NCBI GenBank assembly: GCA_021787775.1
Contig: JAJYLK010000014.1
Span: forward strand, 1-11,109
Origin: Actinomycetes bacterium
Lineage (GTDB): Bacteria > Actinomycetota > Thermoleophilia > BMS3ABIN01
DNA length: 11,109 nucleotides
Reading direction: 5' to 3'
Shown: in pieces, positions 1 through 6,384 of the stretch
Layout of the letters: the number at the start of each line of letters is the position of its first letter
Position numbering within the stretch: position 1 is the stretch's first letter
Program-made: the position numbers and the translations under genes
Notes under the pieces: generated by a model
What the model saw: only the letters and a program-made list of their open reading frames with translations
What the model was told of the DNA's origin: nothing
Databases searched by the model: none

Positions 1-892
1 CGTCTTCCGCCCTGATCTTGACGGCGTCATCCCGTGTCGCCACCACTTCGCGGCCGTCGCCGGTGACATGGCAGTAAACACCCCGCTCCAGCGCCTTCAG
101 CAGCGTCGACTTTCCATGATAGCCACCGCCAATGATCAGCGTCACGCCTTCGGGAATACCCATCCCGGATGTCCAGCCACGATTGGGAAGATCGAAGCCG
201 ACGCGCAGCTCCGCGGGGCTCTGAAAGCCAACCGCGCGGCTGCCGGCCAGCGGCGCCTCGCTGATGCCGCTGGCCCGCGGCAGGATGGAGCCGTCAGCGA
301 TGAAAGCGACCAGTTTTTCACGCGCCAGCCGCCGCCGAAGCCACTCCTGATCCTCGGCAGCCTTTACGTGCGCCGCCGCTTCCTCGCGGTTTATATTGTC
401 ATAAAACAATGATGCCTCAACCAACCGCGGCACTTCGTCCAGCAGGACGGCGGCCGCCTCCTGGCCCAGGCAGCGCCGGCCGGCCGCGGGCAGTCCCACC
501 ACAAACCGGATCTCCGCGCGGCGTTCATCGATCGACGCGGCGTTGCGCTCGAGAATCTCCTGTCCACCGCTGTCTACCCCCACAAATCCTGACTTGCCGG
601 TGCCGCGATGGCCTTTGACATTCTTTCTGATCGCGCGGGCGAAGAGCCGCGCCAGCAAATCCTCCATCGCCACCTGTCTGACCTTGCCGGAAAAAAGCTG
701 TGGGTCGAAACCGGCTATTTCCTGCGCCACGCGAACCCGCATCCGTGAGGGAGCCGCGAACGGGTCCGACTGAACCCGGTCTATGAACAGCGTGAAGTGC
801 GGAAACGCATGGCTGCCGCCCAGATTGTGATATTCCTTGTAGCCTTTGCCTTCCAGCCGTCCGAGCATCCGCCCCAGGTCTGCTGCGTCCAT
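1..892 (-). CDS. Predicted ATPase of the ABC class (PF09818-like), N-terminal part, runs off left edge
   Basis: The frame is open from ATG 892-890 to the window edge, giving 297 codons. The N-terminus has a family-like block at about residues 10-55: GRLEGKGYKEY, then IDRVQSDPFAAPSR and RVRV. A P-loop, IIGGGYHGKST, lies near residues 252-262 (plus-strand bases about 105-136). I recognise this as the 'predicted ATPase of the ABC class' family (PF09818/COG3044), whose members are usually about 550-570 residues, so roughly the first half is visible. Walker B and the signature motif would lie outside the window. The family is soluble and has no transporter membrane domain; its role is unknown. The start is supported by GGAGG at 903-899, six bases before ATG, and by a promoter upstream. 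It is divergent from the fxsA-type gene. Family assignment is from memory of the motifs. Confidence 0.82.
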   Translation of the reverse strand, partial: MDAADLGRMLGRLEGKGYKEYHNLGGSHAFPHFTLFIDRVQSDPFAAPSRMRVRVAQEIAGFDPQLFSGKVRQVAMEDLLARLFARAIRKNVKGHRGTGKSGFVGVDSGGQEILERNAASIDERRAEIRFVVGLPAAGRRCLGQEAAAVLLDEVPRLVEASLFYDNINREEAAAHVKAAEDQEWLRRRLAREKLVAFIADGSILPRASGISEAPLAGSRAVGFQSPAELRVGFDLPNRGWTSGMGIPEGVTLIIGGGYHGKSTLLKALERGVYCHVTGDGREVVATRDDAVKIRAED

Positions 893-910
893 GTCCCACC
901 TCCATCGTTT

Positions 911-939
911 ATTCTACCGCTGCAGCTGCTTCCTGTCGT
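911..939 (-). promoter_or_regulatory. Promoter of the ABC-class ATPase gene
   Basis: On the minus strand an ACGACA -35-like hexamer (939-934) lies 17 bases from a TAGAAT -10 box (916-911). Predicted transcription starts near 904, giving a leader of about 12 bases that holds the GGAGG ribosome site. Sigma-70-type spacing is exact, but the -35 matches consensus at only 4 of 6 positions. Confidence 0.55.
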
Positions 940-1060
940 GGGGTTCACCATGGAATGCTAGCATTGCCGCCGGACGGAAAATCCGGCCTGGCATGGGCGG
1001 CACATGCCGGCCGCCATCCCCCGATCCATGGATTTCTTTACGGTGCTGTTCTCGAAACCC

Positions 1061-1087
1061 TTGTTTTTGCGCCAAGCGGGGTAGAAT
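1061..1087 (+). promoter_or_regulatory. Promoter of fxsA-type gene, near-leaderless
   Basis: TAGAAT at 1082-1087 ends only nine bases before the GTG start at 1097, so transcription would begin about 1094 and leave a leader of a few bases at most. TTGTTT at 1061-1066 could serve as a -35, but the spacing is short (15). No convincing ribosome site precedes the GTG, which fits a leaderless or near-leaderless mRNA. The region 893-1060 upstream holds only short inverted repeats (for example GGCATG/CATGCC around 989-1010) and no gene that I can support. Confidence 0.45.
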
Positions 1088-1096
1088 ATCAAAACT

Positions 1097-1561
1097 GTGT
1101 TTCCCAGACTGCTGATACTCTTCATCGTGGTGCCGCTGATGGAGCTGCTGGTCATCATCGAGATCGGCTCCCGGATCGGCTTCCTCTACACCATCGTGCT
1201 GCTGATTCTGATCAGCTTCAGCGGCGCCGCGCTGGCCAAACGTGAAGGCTACCGGGCCATCGCCCAGATTCAGGCCGATGTGGCTGCCGGCCGCATGCCC
1301 GCCGATTCACTCATCGACAGTACGCTCATCCTGCTGGCAGCCGCGCTGCTGATCGTTCCCGGCTACATCACCGACGTCGCCGGCCTGGCGCTATTGCTGC
1401 CGCCGGCGCGCCGGCTGGCGCGCAAATATGTCAGGAAGCGTGTCCGGAGCGCAGTGGAAGCGCGTACCTTCCGTGTCTGGCCCGGCGGCCCGCCCCCAGG
1501 CGGGTCCGGAGCGGCCGGCGGCCAGGAGGCCGAGCAACGGCGCAAAGAGATCGAGGACTGA
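1097..1561 (+). CDS. fxsA: FxsA family membrane protein
   Basis: The protein has 154 residues. It opens with a hydrophobic stretch (LLILFIVVPLMELLVIIEIG, residues 5-24), followed by GFLYTIVLLILISFSGAALAKREG, the typical FxsA pattern of two membrane segments then a charged turn. A third hydrophobic segment (LILLAAALLIVPGYITDVAG, about 76-95) and LLLPPARRL also match PF04186. The last 35 residues are Gly/Pro-rich and charged, probably a disordered cytoplasmic tail. E. coli FxsA is known for relieving F-plasmid exclusion of phage T7 when overproduced; its normal role is unclear. GTG 1097 is chosen because the family begins at this point (MFxRLLLLF). The stop TGA is immediately followed by, or overlaps, the next gene, so the two are probably co-transcribed. 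Confidence 0.88.
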   Translation: MFPRLLILFIVVPLMELLVIIEIGSRIGFLYTIVLLILISFSGAALAKREGYRAIAQIQADVAAGRMPADSLIDSTLILLAAALLIVPGYITDVAGLALLLPPARRLARKYVRKRVRSAVEARTFRVWPGGPPPGGSGAAGGQEAEQRRKEIED

Positions 1562-1608
1562 AGACCATCAACAGGTTCCTGCTGTATTTCATCGTATTCG
1601 TCGGCGGC

Positions 1609-3045
1609 ATGACCACCATGGCGGTGGAGATGTCGGCCTCGCGGCTGCTGGCCCCTTTTTTCGGCGATTCTCTTTTTATCTGGGCCAACCTGATCGGTCT
1701 GATCCTCATCTACCTGACTGTCGGTTATTACGCCGGCGGCCGCATCGCCGACCGCTGGCCGCGGCCACGGCTGCTTTTTTCCCTGACCCTGATCTCATCG
1801 GTGGCGATCGCCGTGGTGCCGTTCATCGCCCACCCGATCATGGGGCTGGCGATCAACAGCATCGACCAGGTCAACGCCGGGGCCTTCCTGGGGTCCTTCG
1901 GCGTCACCGTGTTTCTGTTCGCAGTACCGGTGACCATTCTCGGCACTGTTACGCCGTTTGCCATCCGGCTGCGCATCACCAGCGTCGAGACTTCGGGTAA
2001 CGTTTCCGGGGGGCTTTATGCCCTCTCCACCATCGGCAGCATCCTGGGCACTTTCCTGCCCGTGTTCCTGCTCATCCCCTGGATCGGCACCCGCGATACG
2101 ATGCTGATCTTCGCCGGCGCGCTGGCGACGATCTCGGCGATCGGGCTGGGCGGCTACTACCTGGCTGCGCCGCCGCTGATCATCGCCGGCCTGCTGATCC
2201 CCCAGGGCGCCATCAAGCCATCGCCCAACACCATCTTTGAGGCCGAGTCGCCGTACCATTACGTGCAGGTGGTCGATCAGGGCGGCACCCGTTACCTGAA
2301 GCTGAACGAAGGCTGGGCGGTGCATTCCGCCTTCAATCCGGACCGGCAGCTGACGGGAGGCTACTGGGATTATTTCCTGGTGGCGCCCTGGTTCGGTTCT
2401 GACCGGCCGCCGCGCCAGGTGCTGAACATCGGCAGCGCCGCCGGCACCATCTGCAAGGAGATCATCCAGACCTATCCGGGAGTGCACGTGGACGGCGTCG
2501 AGCTCGATCCCGAGATCGTCGATGTCGGCCGCCGTTATTTCAGTATGGACGACCCCGGCCTGACGATCTACGTGGAAGACGGCCGGCCATTCATCAAGAC
2601 GAGCAAAAAGAGTTTTGACCTGATCGCCGTGGATGCGTTCCGCCAGCCATACATCCCCTTTTATCTGACCACACGGGAATTCTTCCAGGAAGTTGACGAT
2701 CATCTCAATAGTGGTGGCACCGTCATGATCAACGTGGGCATGGTGCCCGGCGACTCCGACCTGGCGGACGCAATCGCCGCCACCATGCGCTCCGTTTTCC
2801 CCTCGGTCTATTCCTTTCCCGTCGGCAGCTTCAACCGGGAGCTGGTGGCTACCAGAGAGCAGGGCGCCGTGACTGACCTGGCCGGCCGGAAAAGCCTGAT
2901 GCCGCCATCGATCGGCGGCCTGGCGGATCAGGTGCTCGGCGGTCTGACAGAGGTGCAGCCAGGGGGCACGATCCTCACCGACGACAAGGCGCCGGTGGAA
3001 TGGCTCACCGATCAGATGATCGTCCATTACGCCACCGGCCAGTAA
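1609..3045 (+). CDS. Membrane protein fused to a spermidine synthase-like domain
   Basis: The protein has 478 residues from the first ATG. The first ~200 residues are strongly hydrophobic with several membrane segments (for example WANLIGLILIYLTVGYYAGG and VFLFAVPVTILGTVTPFAIR). The C-terminal ~270 residues have a Rossmann aminopropyltransferase/methyltransferase look: LNIGSAAGT near residue 272, a ribose-binding-type acidic motif (DGVELDPE, glutamate about 298), VEDGRPFI, and DLIAVDAFRQPYIPFYLTTREFF. This architecture is a known fused 'spermidine synthase-like' family whose substrate is mostly unknown; genuine spermidine production is not implied. Family members carry an extra LLYxIVFxxG segment before the position of this ATG, and the same segment is encoded in frame upstream (1576-1608), so translation probably starts earlier, perhaps at CTG 1558, overlapping the fxsA stop by four bases. 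ATG 1609 is the first conventional start. Confidence 0.85.
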   Translation: MTTMAVEMSASRLLAPFFGDSLFIWANLIGLILIYLTVGYYAGGRIADRWPRPRLLFSLTLISSVAIAVVPFIAHPIMGLAINSIDQVNAGAFLGSFGVTVFLFAVPVTILGTVTPFAIRLRITSVETSGNVSGGLYALSTIGSILGTFLPVFLLIPWIGTRDTMLIFAGALATISAIGLGGYYLAAPPLIIAGLLIPQGAIKPSPNTIFEAESPYHYVQVVDQGGTRYLKLNEGWAVHSAFNPDRQLTGGYWDYFLVAPWFGSDRPPRQVLNIGSAAGTICKEIIQTYPGVHVDGVELDPEIVDVGRRYFSMDDPGLTIYVEDGRPFIKTSKKSFDLIAVDAFRQPYIPFYLTTREFFQEVDDHLNSGGTVMINVGMVPGDSDLADAIAATMRSVFPSVYSFPVGSFNRELVATREQGAVTDLAGRKSLMPPSIGGLADQVLGGLTEVQPGGTILTDDKAPVEWLTDQMIVHYATGQ

Positions 3046-3087
3046 GAAAACCATCCCTGAGTCCACTTCCCTGTCCTTTCGCAGTTT

Positions 3088-3096
3088 TGCTATACT
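3088..3096 (+). promoter_or_regulatory. Extended -10 promoter of the fluoride operon
   Basis: TGCTATACT forms an extended -10 (TGn then TATACT, 3091-3096). The predicted start near 3103 lies just before the first base of the riboswitch aptamer at 3105, as expected for a 5'-leader riboswitch. No good -35 is visible. Confidence 0.6.
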
Positions 3097-3104
3097 TTCG
3101 CAAC

Positions 3105-3152
3105 GGTGATGAAGCTCACCGCAACCGCGCCGCAGGCGCTGATGGCTTCTAC
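3105..3152 (+). promoter_or_regulatory. Fluoride riboswitch (crcB motif) aptamer
   Basis: The sequence matches the conserved crcB-motif layout. GGTGA (3105-3109) pairs with TCACC (3116-3120) around ATGAAGC. A second hairpin, GCGCC (3127-3131) with GGCGC (3135-3139), follows a short linker. It is followed by the conserved TGATGGCTTCTAC (3140-3152). A pseudoknot pairs GAAGC (3111-3115) with GCTTC (3145-3149). Fluoride binding stabilises the pseudoknot in known members and turns expression on. It sits directly upstream of a crcB fluoride channel gene, and its 3' end overlaps the terminator stem. Confidence 0.95.
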
Positions 3153-3176
3153 AGAGATTCTGTAGGAGTTTTTTTT
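3146..3176 (+). terminator. Riboswitch-controlled intrinsic terminator
   Basis: CTTCTACAGA (3146-3155) pairs with TCTGTAGGAG (3159-3168): ten base pairs including one G-U, loop GAT, followed by eight T residues (3169-3176). The 5' arm contains CTTC (3146-3149), which the aptamer needs for its pseudoknot, so the two folds exclude each other. This is a transcriptional ON switch: without fluoride the terminator forms. Confidence 0.92.
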
Positions 3177-3226
3177 ATTGCCGGGACGGCCCAGCGGCCG
3201 GACAGGCACGAGGAAGTGGTTGCAGC

Positions 3227-3601
3227 ATGGAAAATATGCTTGTGATCGGCACCGGCGGCTTTTTCGGCGCCGCCAGCCGCTATGCGGTCGCCCAGTGGGT
3301 CGGCGAGCGCTGGGGCCGCAGCTTCCCCATGGGAACGCTGGCGGTCAACCTGACCGGCTGCTTCCTCATCGGCCTGCTCATGTTCCTGCTGAGCGAGAAA
3401 CTGCTGGTGAATCCGCTGTGGCGCTCGCTGCTGGTGATTGGTTTTCTGGGCGCCTACACGACTTTTTCCACTTTCGAATATGAGACAGGTAACCTGCTTA
3501 CCGACGGCGAATTCCTGTACGCCGCAATCAATATCGCGGCCAGCGTTCTGTGCGGTTTCGCGGCCCTGAAGCTCGGCGAACTGCTGGCGAGGATCATCTA
3601 G
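3227..3601 (+). CDS. crcB: CrcB/Fluc fluoride ion channel
   Basis: The protein has 124 residues, normal for the family, with four hydrophobic segments. Fluc channels are small membrane proteins that act as dimers to let fluoride leave the cell. Recognisable elements are GGFFGAASRY (10-19), GTLAVNLTGCFLIG with the conserved pore asparagine at 41, and GFLGAYTTFSTFEYE (72-86) with the TTFST central motif and the 'phenylalanine box' residues F80 and F83. ATG 3227 is preceded by AGGAAG at 3211-3216. Expression is expected to be controlled by the fluoride riboswitch and terminator 50 bases upstream. The stop codon TAG lies inside the TAGGAGG ribosome site of the next gene, indicating one transcript. 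Confidence 0.96.
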   Translation: MENMLVIGTGGFFGAASRYAVAQWVGERWGRSFPMGTLAVNLTGCFLIGLLMFLLSEKLLVNPLWRSLLVIGFLGAYTTFSTFEYETGNLLTDGEFLYAAINIAASVLCGFAALKLGELLARII

Positions 3602-3610
3602 GAGGCATCT

Positions 3611-3955
3611 TTGTTCACCGGCCCGGCAAAAAAGCTGATCGTGTACGTGGACGAGCGGGACAAGCTCCATCACAAACCTGTTTACGAGGTCTTGGTCGAC
3701 ATCCTGCACCGGAACAGGATCCTGGGCGTCAGCGTCTTCAGAGGGATCGGCGGATACGGCTCCGATGGAGTCATGCACACCGCCAAAATGCTGGAGCTTT
3801 CCACCGACCTGCCGGTCAAGATCGAAGCGGTCGATTCCGAGGCCAAGATCTTCGAGGTGCTCCCCGAGATCGCAGAGGCCGTGGAAAAAGGCCTGGTGGA
3901 AGTCTCCGACACGAACGTGATCAAATGCTGCCGCCAGAAAGCCGGGGGACTGTAG
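3611..3955 (+). CDS. DUF190 family PII-like protein
   Basis: The protein has 114 residues and matches DUF190 (PF02641): an opening strand KKLIVYVDE, then HHKPVYEVLVDILHRNRILGVSVFRGIGGYG (residues 20-50) with the glycine loop, and LPVKIEAVDSEAKIFEVLPEI (67-87). The family is a small ferredoxin-like, PII-type fold with unknown biochemical function. It is often encoded beside, or fused to, crcB, which suggests a regulatory or accessory role in fluoride export. The TTG start at 3611 is chosen because GGAGG at 3601-3605 sits at ideal spacing, and no other start fits the family's length better. It shares the riboswitch-controlled transcript with crcB. Confidence 0.93.
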   Translation: MFTGPAKKLIVYVDERDKLHHKPVYEVLVDILHRNRILGVSVFRGIGGYGSDGVMHTAKMLELSTDLPVKIEAVDSEAKIFEVLPEIAEAVEKGLVEVSDTNVIKCCRQKAGGL

Positions 3956-4001
3956 CGCCGCACCGCGTTCAGCCGCAAGCGTAGCCCCCTCCCGCGCCCG
4001 A

Positions 4002-4010
4002 TGCTAGAAT
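4002..4010 (+). promoter_or_regulatory. Extended -10 promoter giving a leaderless mRNA
   Basis: TGCTAGAAT is an extended -10 (TAGAAT 4005-4010) ending seven bases before ATG 4017. The expected transcription start therefore falls on the A of the start codon. No ribosome-binding site is present between them, consistent with leaderless translation. No -35 match is seen. Confidence 0.6.
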
Positions 4011-4016
4011 CATTCC

Positions 4017-4718
4017 ATGCGCATCCTGGCGATCTCGGACATCCACGGCAACATCGATGCTCTTGACGCGATCGACGAGCAGTACGACGCGGTCCTGTTT
4101 TTGGGAGACGCGGTTGATTACGGGCCCGACCCCGCCGCCTGCATCGACTGGCTCCGGGAACGCGAGGCCATCCGTGTGCGCGGCAACCACGACAACGCCG
4201 TCGCCTTCAGGATGGAATGCGGCTGCGGCGAGAAGTTCCTGCATCTTTCCCGGGCCACGCGCGAGTTTACATGGAGTGTTCTGGACGGCGAGAGGCTCGC
4301 CTGGATCGGCGAGCCGGAAACAAGCCTGAACCTGCAGTCCGGCGGCCGGCGCATCCTGGCGGTCCATGCTTCTCCCAGCGACAACCTGTTCAGGTACGTG
4401 ACCCCGCAGACAAGCGACGAGGATCTGGCCGCCGAGGCGGCGCTGACGGATGCGGATATCGTCCTCATGGGGCACACTCACCGGCCATTCCGGCGCGACG
4501 CCGGAGGGAAACTTATGCTCAACACCGGCAGCGTCGGTCAGCCGCGGGATGGCATCGCCATGGCCAGCTACGCGGTCATCGAAGACGGCGAGGTGCAGCT
4601 CAAGCGGGTGCAATATGACATCGAGGCGGCAGTGGCCAGGCTCAGGCGGCTGCCTCTCGACGAGCTGGTGATCAGCGAGCTCGTCCACATCCTCGAGCAC
4701 GCGGGAATGCCGGAATAG
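4017..4718 (+). CDS. Calcineurin-like metallophosphoesterase (YfcE/MJ0936-like)
   Basis: The protein has 233 residues, cytosolic, with every metal-binding motif of the calcineurin-like fold in order: SDIHGN (D8, H10), GDAVDYGP (D31), GNHD (56-59), VHASP (H117) and GHTH (152-155), followed by LNTGSVGQPRDG. The pattern AISDIHGN...VDYGP...NTGSVGQPRDG places it in the small two-metal phosphodiesterase/phosphatase group around YfcE and MJ0936. The natural substrate is not predictable from sequence. ATG 4017 gives the canonical MRILAISDIHGN start, and the promoter ends seven bases upstream. Its stop TAG abuts the ATG of the MFS gene with no gap, indicating translational coupling. Confidence 0.93.
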   Translation: MRILAISDIHGNIDALDAIDEQYDAVLFLGDAVDYGPDPAACIDWLREREAIRVRGNHDNAVAFRMECGCGEKFLHLSRATREFTWSVLDGERLAWIGEPETSLNLQSGGRRILAVHASPSDNLFRYVTPQTSDEDLAAEAALTDADIVLMGHTHRPFRRDAGGKLMLNTGSVGQPRDGIAMASYAVIEDGEVQLKRVQYDIEAAVARLRRLPLDELVISELVHILEHAGMPE

Positions 4719-5993
4719 ATGGAAGGCCAGCTGCCGGTCGACGACGTGCCTGACGCCAAAGGAATAGATACGGCCGCGGAAGTCGAGACCGGCACTCTTC
4801 CCGCGGCGCCCCAGCCGCCCTCGCCGATACCAGGCATCAGCCGCAATGTGTTCATCCTCGGCATCACGAGTTTTCTCACCGACCTTTCGACCGAGATGAT
4901 CTACCCGCTGGTGCCGCTCTTTCTCACCTCCGTGCTGGGAGCGCCCTTTTTCGTTGTCGGACTGATCGAGGGAATCGCCGAAAGTACCGCCAGCACCCTG
5001 AAGATCTTTTCCGGCTGGCTGTCTGACCGCATGCGCCGCCGGCTGCCACTGACCGTGCTGGGTTACGGCATTTCCGCCCTGGCCAAGCCCCTGCTGGCGG
5101 CGGCCACCGTCTGGCCAGCCGTGCTCGCGCTCCGTTTCGGCGACCGGCTCGGCAAGGGCATCCGCAACCCGCCCCGCGACGCACTCATCGCGGACTCCTC
5201 TCCGCCGTCCAGCCGCGGCCGCGTCTTCGGCTTCCACCGGACCATGGACACCGCCGGCGCCGCTTTGGGCGCGCTGACGGCGCTGGCCGCACTGGGGCTC
5301 ATGGGCGAACGTTACCGGCTCATCTTCCTTATCTCGGCCATACCGGCGGCGCTGGGAGTCGGCAGCCTCTTCCTCGTCCGGGAGCACGTCCACCCGCATA
5401 AACGCACGCGGCCGCCGCGGCTGTCCCTGTCGCAGCTCGACCATCGCTTCAAAATGTTCCTGCTGGCCAGCGCCATATTTTCGCTGGGCAACTCCAGTGA
5501 TGCATTTCTGATCCTCCGGGCGAAGAACCTCGGTCTGTCGGCATTCGCGGCCGTCTTCGCCTACGTGATCTACAACGTGGTGTACGGCGCTGTTTCGATG
5601 CCGGCGGGCTCGCTGTCGGACCGCATCGGCCGGCGGCGGATAATCGCTGCCGGTTTCGTGGTTTTCTCATTGGTCTACCTGGGGTTTGCCATCGCTGGCG
5701 GAGCGGCGCTGGTCTGGCCCCTGTTCGCAATCTACGGCCTTTACATGGCGATGACCGAGGGCGTCGGCAAGGCCTTCGCTGCCGACATGGCGCCCGCCCG
5801 CATCCGCGGCACGGCGATGGGTACCTATCAGACCGTGATCGGACTGCTGTCCTTTTTCGCCAGCCTGATCGCGGGAATCCTCTGGGACGCGATCGGCCCG
5901 TACGCTCCCTTTATCTTCGGCGCCGGCCTGAGCCTGCTGGCCGCGGGCGTGCTCCTGGCCGCGCTGGGCAACAAAGCCGCTGCTTCTGTCTGA
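4719..5993 (+). CDS. Major facilitator superfamily transporter
   Basis: The protein has 424 residues and about 12 predicted membrane segments after a 40-residue Pro/Ala-rich, polar N-terminal extension. It shows the MFS loop motif in both halves: GWLSDRMRRR (99-108) and GSLSDRIGRRR in the second half. It also carries strong subfamily blocks: SFLTDLSTEMIYPLVPLFLTSVLGA (51-75), GLIEGIAEST (81-90), GDRLGKGIRNPPRDALIADS (141-160) and FGFHRTMDTAGAALG. These belong to a widespread MFS subgroup usually annotated only as 'MFS transporter' or putative drug efflux; the substrate is unknown. ATG 4719 immediately follows the TAG of the phosphoesterase. The extension could mean that a later GTG near residue 44 is used, but MFS members commonly begin a little before NVFILG, so I keep the ATG. 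Confidence 0.92.
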   Translation: MEGQLPVDDVPDAKGIDTAAEVETGTLPAAPQPPSPIPGISRNVFILGITSFLTDLSTEMIYPLVPLFLTSVLGAPFFVVGLIEGIAESTASTLKIFSGWLSDRMRRRLPLTVLGYGISALAKPLLAAATVWPAVLALRFGDRLGKGIRNPPRDALIADSSPPSSRGRVFGFHRTMDTAGAALGALTALAALGLMGERYRLIFLISAIPAALGVGSLFLVREHVHPHKRTRPPRLSLSQLDHRFKMFLLASAIFSLGNSSDAFLILRAKNLGLSAFAAVFAYVIYNVVYGAVSMPAGSLSDRIGRRRIIAAGFVVFSLVYLGFAIAGGAALVWPLFAIYGLYMAMTEGVGKAFAADMAPARIRGTAMGTYQTVIGLLSFFASLIAGILWDAIGPYAPFIFGAGLSLLAAGVLLAALGNKAAASV

Positions 5994-6007
5994 CGATCCC
6001 GGGGTAC

Positions 6008-6013
6008 TATAAT
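6008..6013 (+). promoter_or_regulatory. Candidate -10 box for the small gene-galT operon
   Basis: TATAAT, a perfect -10 hexamer, lies in an A/T-rich island (6005-6024) 54 bases before ATG 6067. No clear -35 is present; TTCTGT at 5984-5989 has 18-base spacing but is a poor match. The leader would be about 45 bases and contains GGGAAGGA as ribosome site. Confidence 0.55.
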
Positions 6014-6066
6014 TTAAGAACGAAATGCCGATGATGCCGATCAATTAAACAGGGAAGGACGGGGCC

Positions 6067-6384
6067 ATGGCAATCCAGCAACAAAAGAACCCCGAGGAAG
6101 ATTCCGGGAAAAAATCCGCCGGTGGGAAAACGGAGTCGCGGCCGGTGATTGTCCATAGCCACGCCGGCTACAAGCGGGACGAACGGCCGCGCGCATTCGA
6201 GCTGGACGGACACCGTCTCACGGTCCTTTCGATCAGGAAAACCTGGCAGGAAGAACTGCCAGAGGGCAATGGCCGCAAAACGGTCTTCCGCGTTCATGCC
6301 CACGACGGGCGCAACTACGATCTGGCCGTCGACGCCACCACCGGCCAGTGGACACTGGAACCGTTCAAGCGCGACCGTGCCTGA
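6067..6384 (+). CDS. Conserved hypothetical small protein upstream of galT
   Basis: The protein has 105 residues, soluble, without signal peptide or membrane segment. The first ~25 residues are Lys/Gln/Glu-rich and probably disordered. Residues 39-100 look like an all-beta domain: PRAFELDGHRLTVLSIRKTW, then FRVHAHDGRNYDLAVDATTGQWTLE, resembling small proteins of the pattern 'DGxxYxVxxIxxxW...FxVxxxDGRxYxLxxDxxTGxWxL'. I do not know a function. ATG 6067 follows GGGAAGGA at 6052-6059, and the nearest promoter is TATAAT at 6008. Its 3' end overlaps the proposed galT start by eight bases, so it is likely co-translated with galT. The other plus-strand frame across this region (an upstream extension of galT) has no family-like sequence. 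Confidence 0.78.
   Translation: MAIQQQKNPEEDSGKKSAGGKTESRPVIVHSHAGYKRDERPRAFELDGHRLTVLSIRKTWQEELPEGNGRKTVFRVHAHDGRNYDLAVDATTGQWTLEPFKRDRA

Noticed and set aside
525..905. 126-codon minus-strand frame
   Set aside because: It is a shifted frame within the ABC-class ATPase gene. The correct frame, from ATG 892, carries the family motifs and stays open to the edge.
1795..3066. 423-codon minus-strand frame
   Set aside because: It lies antisense to the spermidine synthase-like gene. The peptide is His/Asp/Arg-rich low-complexity text with no domain, as expected for a GC-rich shadow frame.
3969..5444. 491-codon minus-strand frame
   Set aside because: It is antisense across both the phosphoesterase and the MFS gene. 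The sense genes have full motif sets, and this frame has none.
6149..6376. Long N-terminal extension of GalT
   Set aside because: The extra 76 residues are Ser/Thr/Arg-rich shadow of the small upstream gene, and GalT proteins begin close to the LRRDPITGDWV block.
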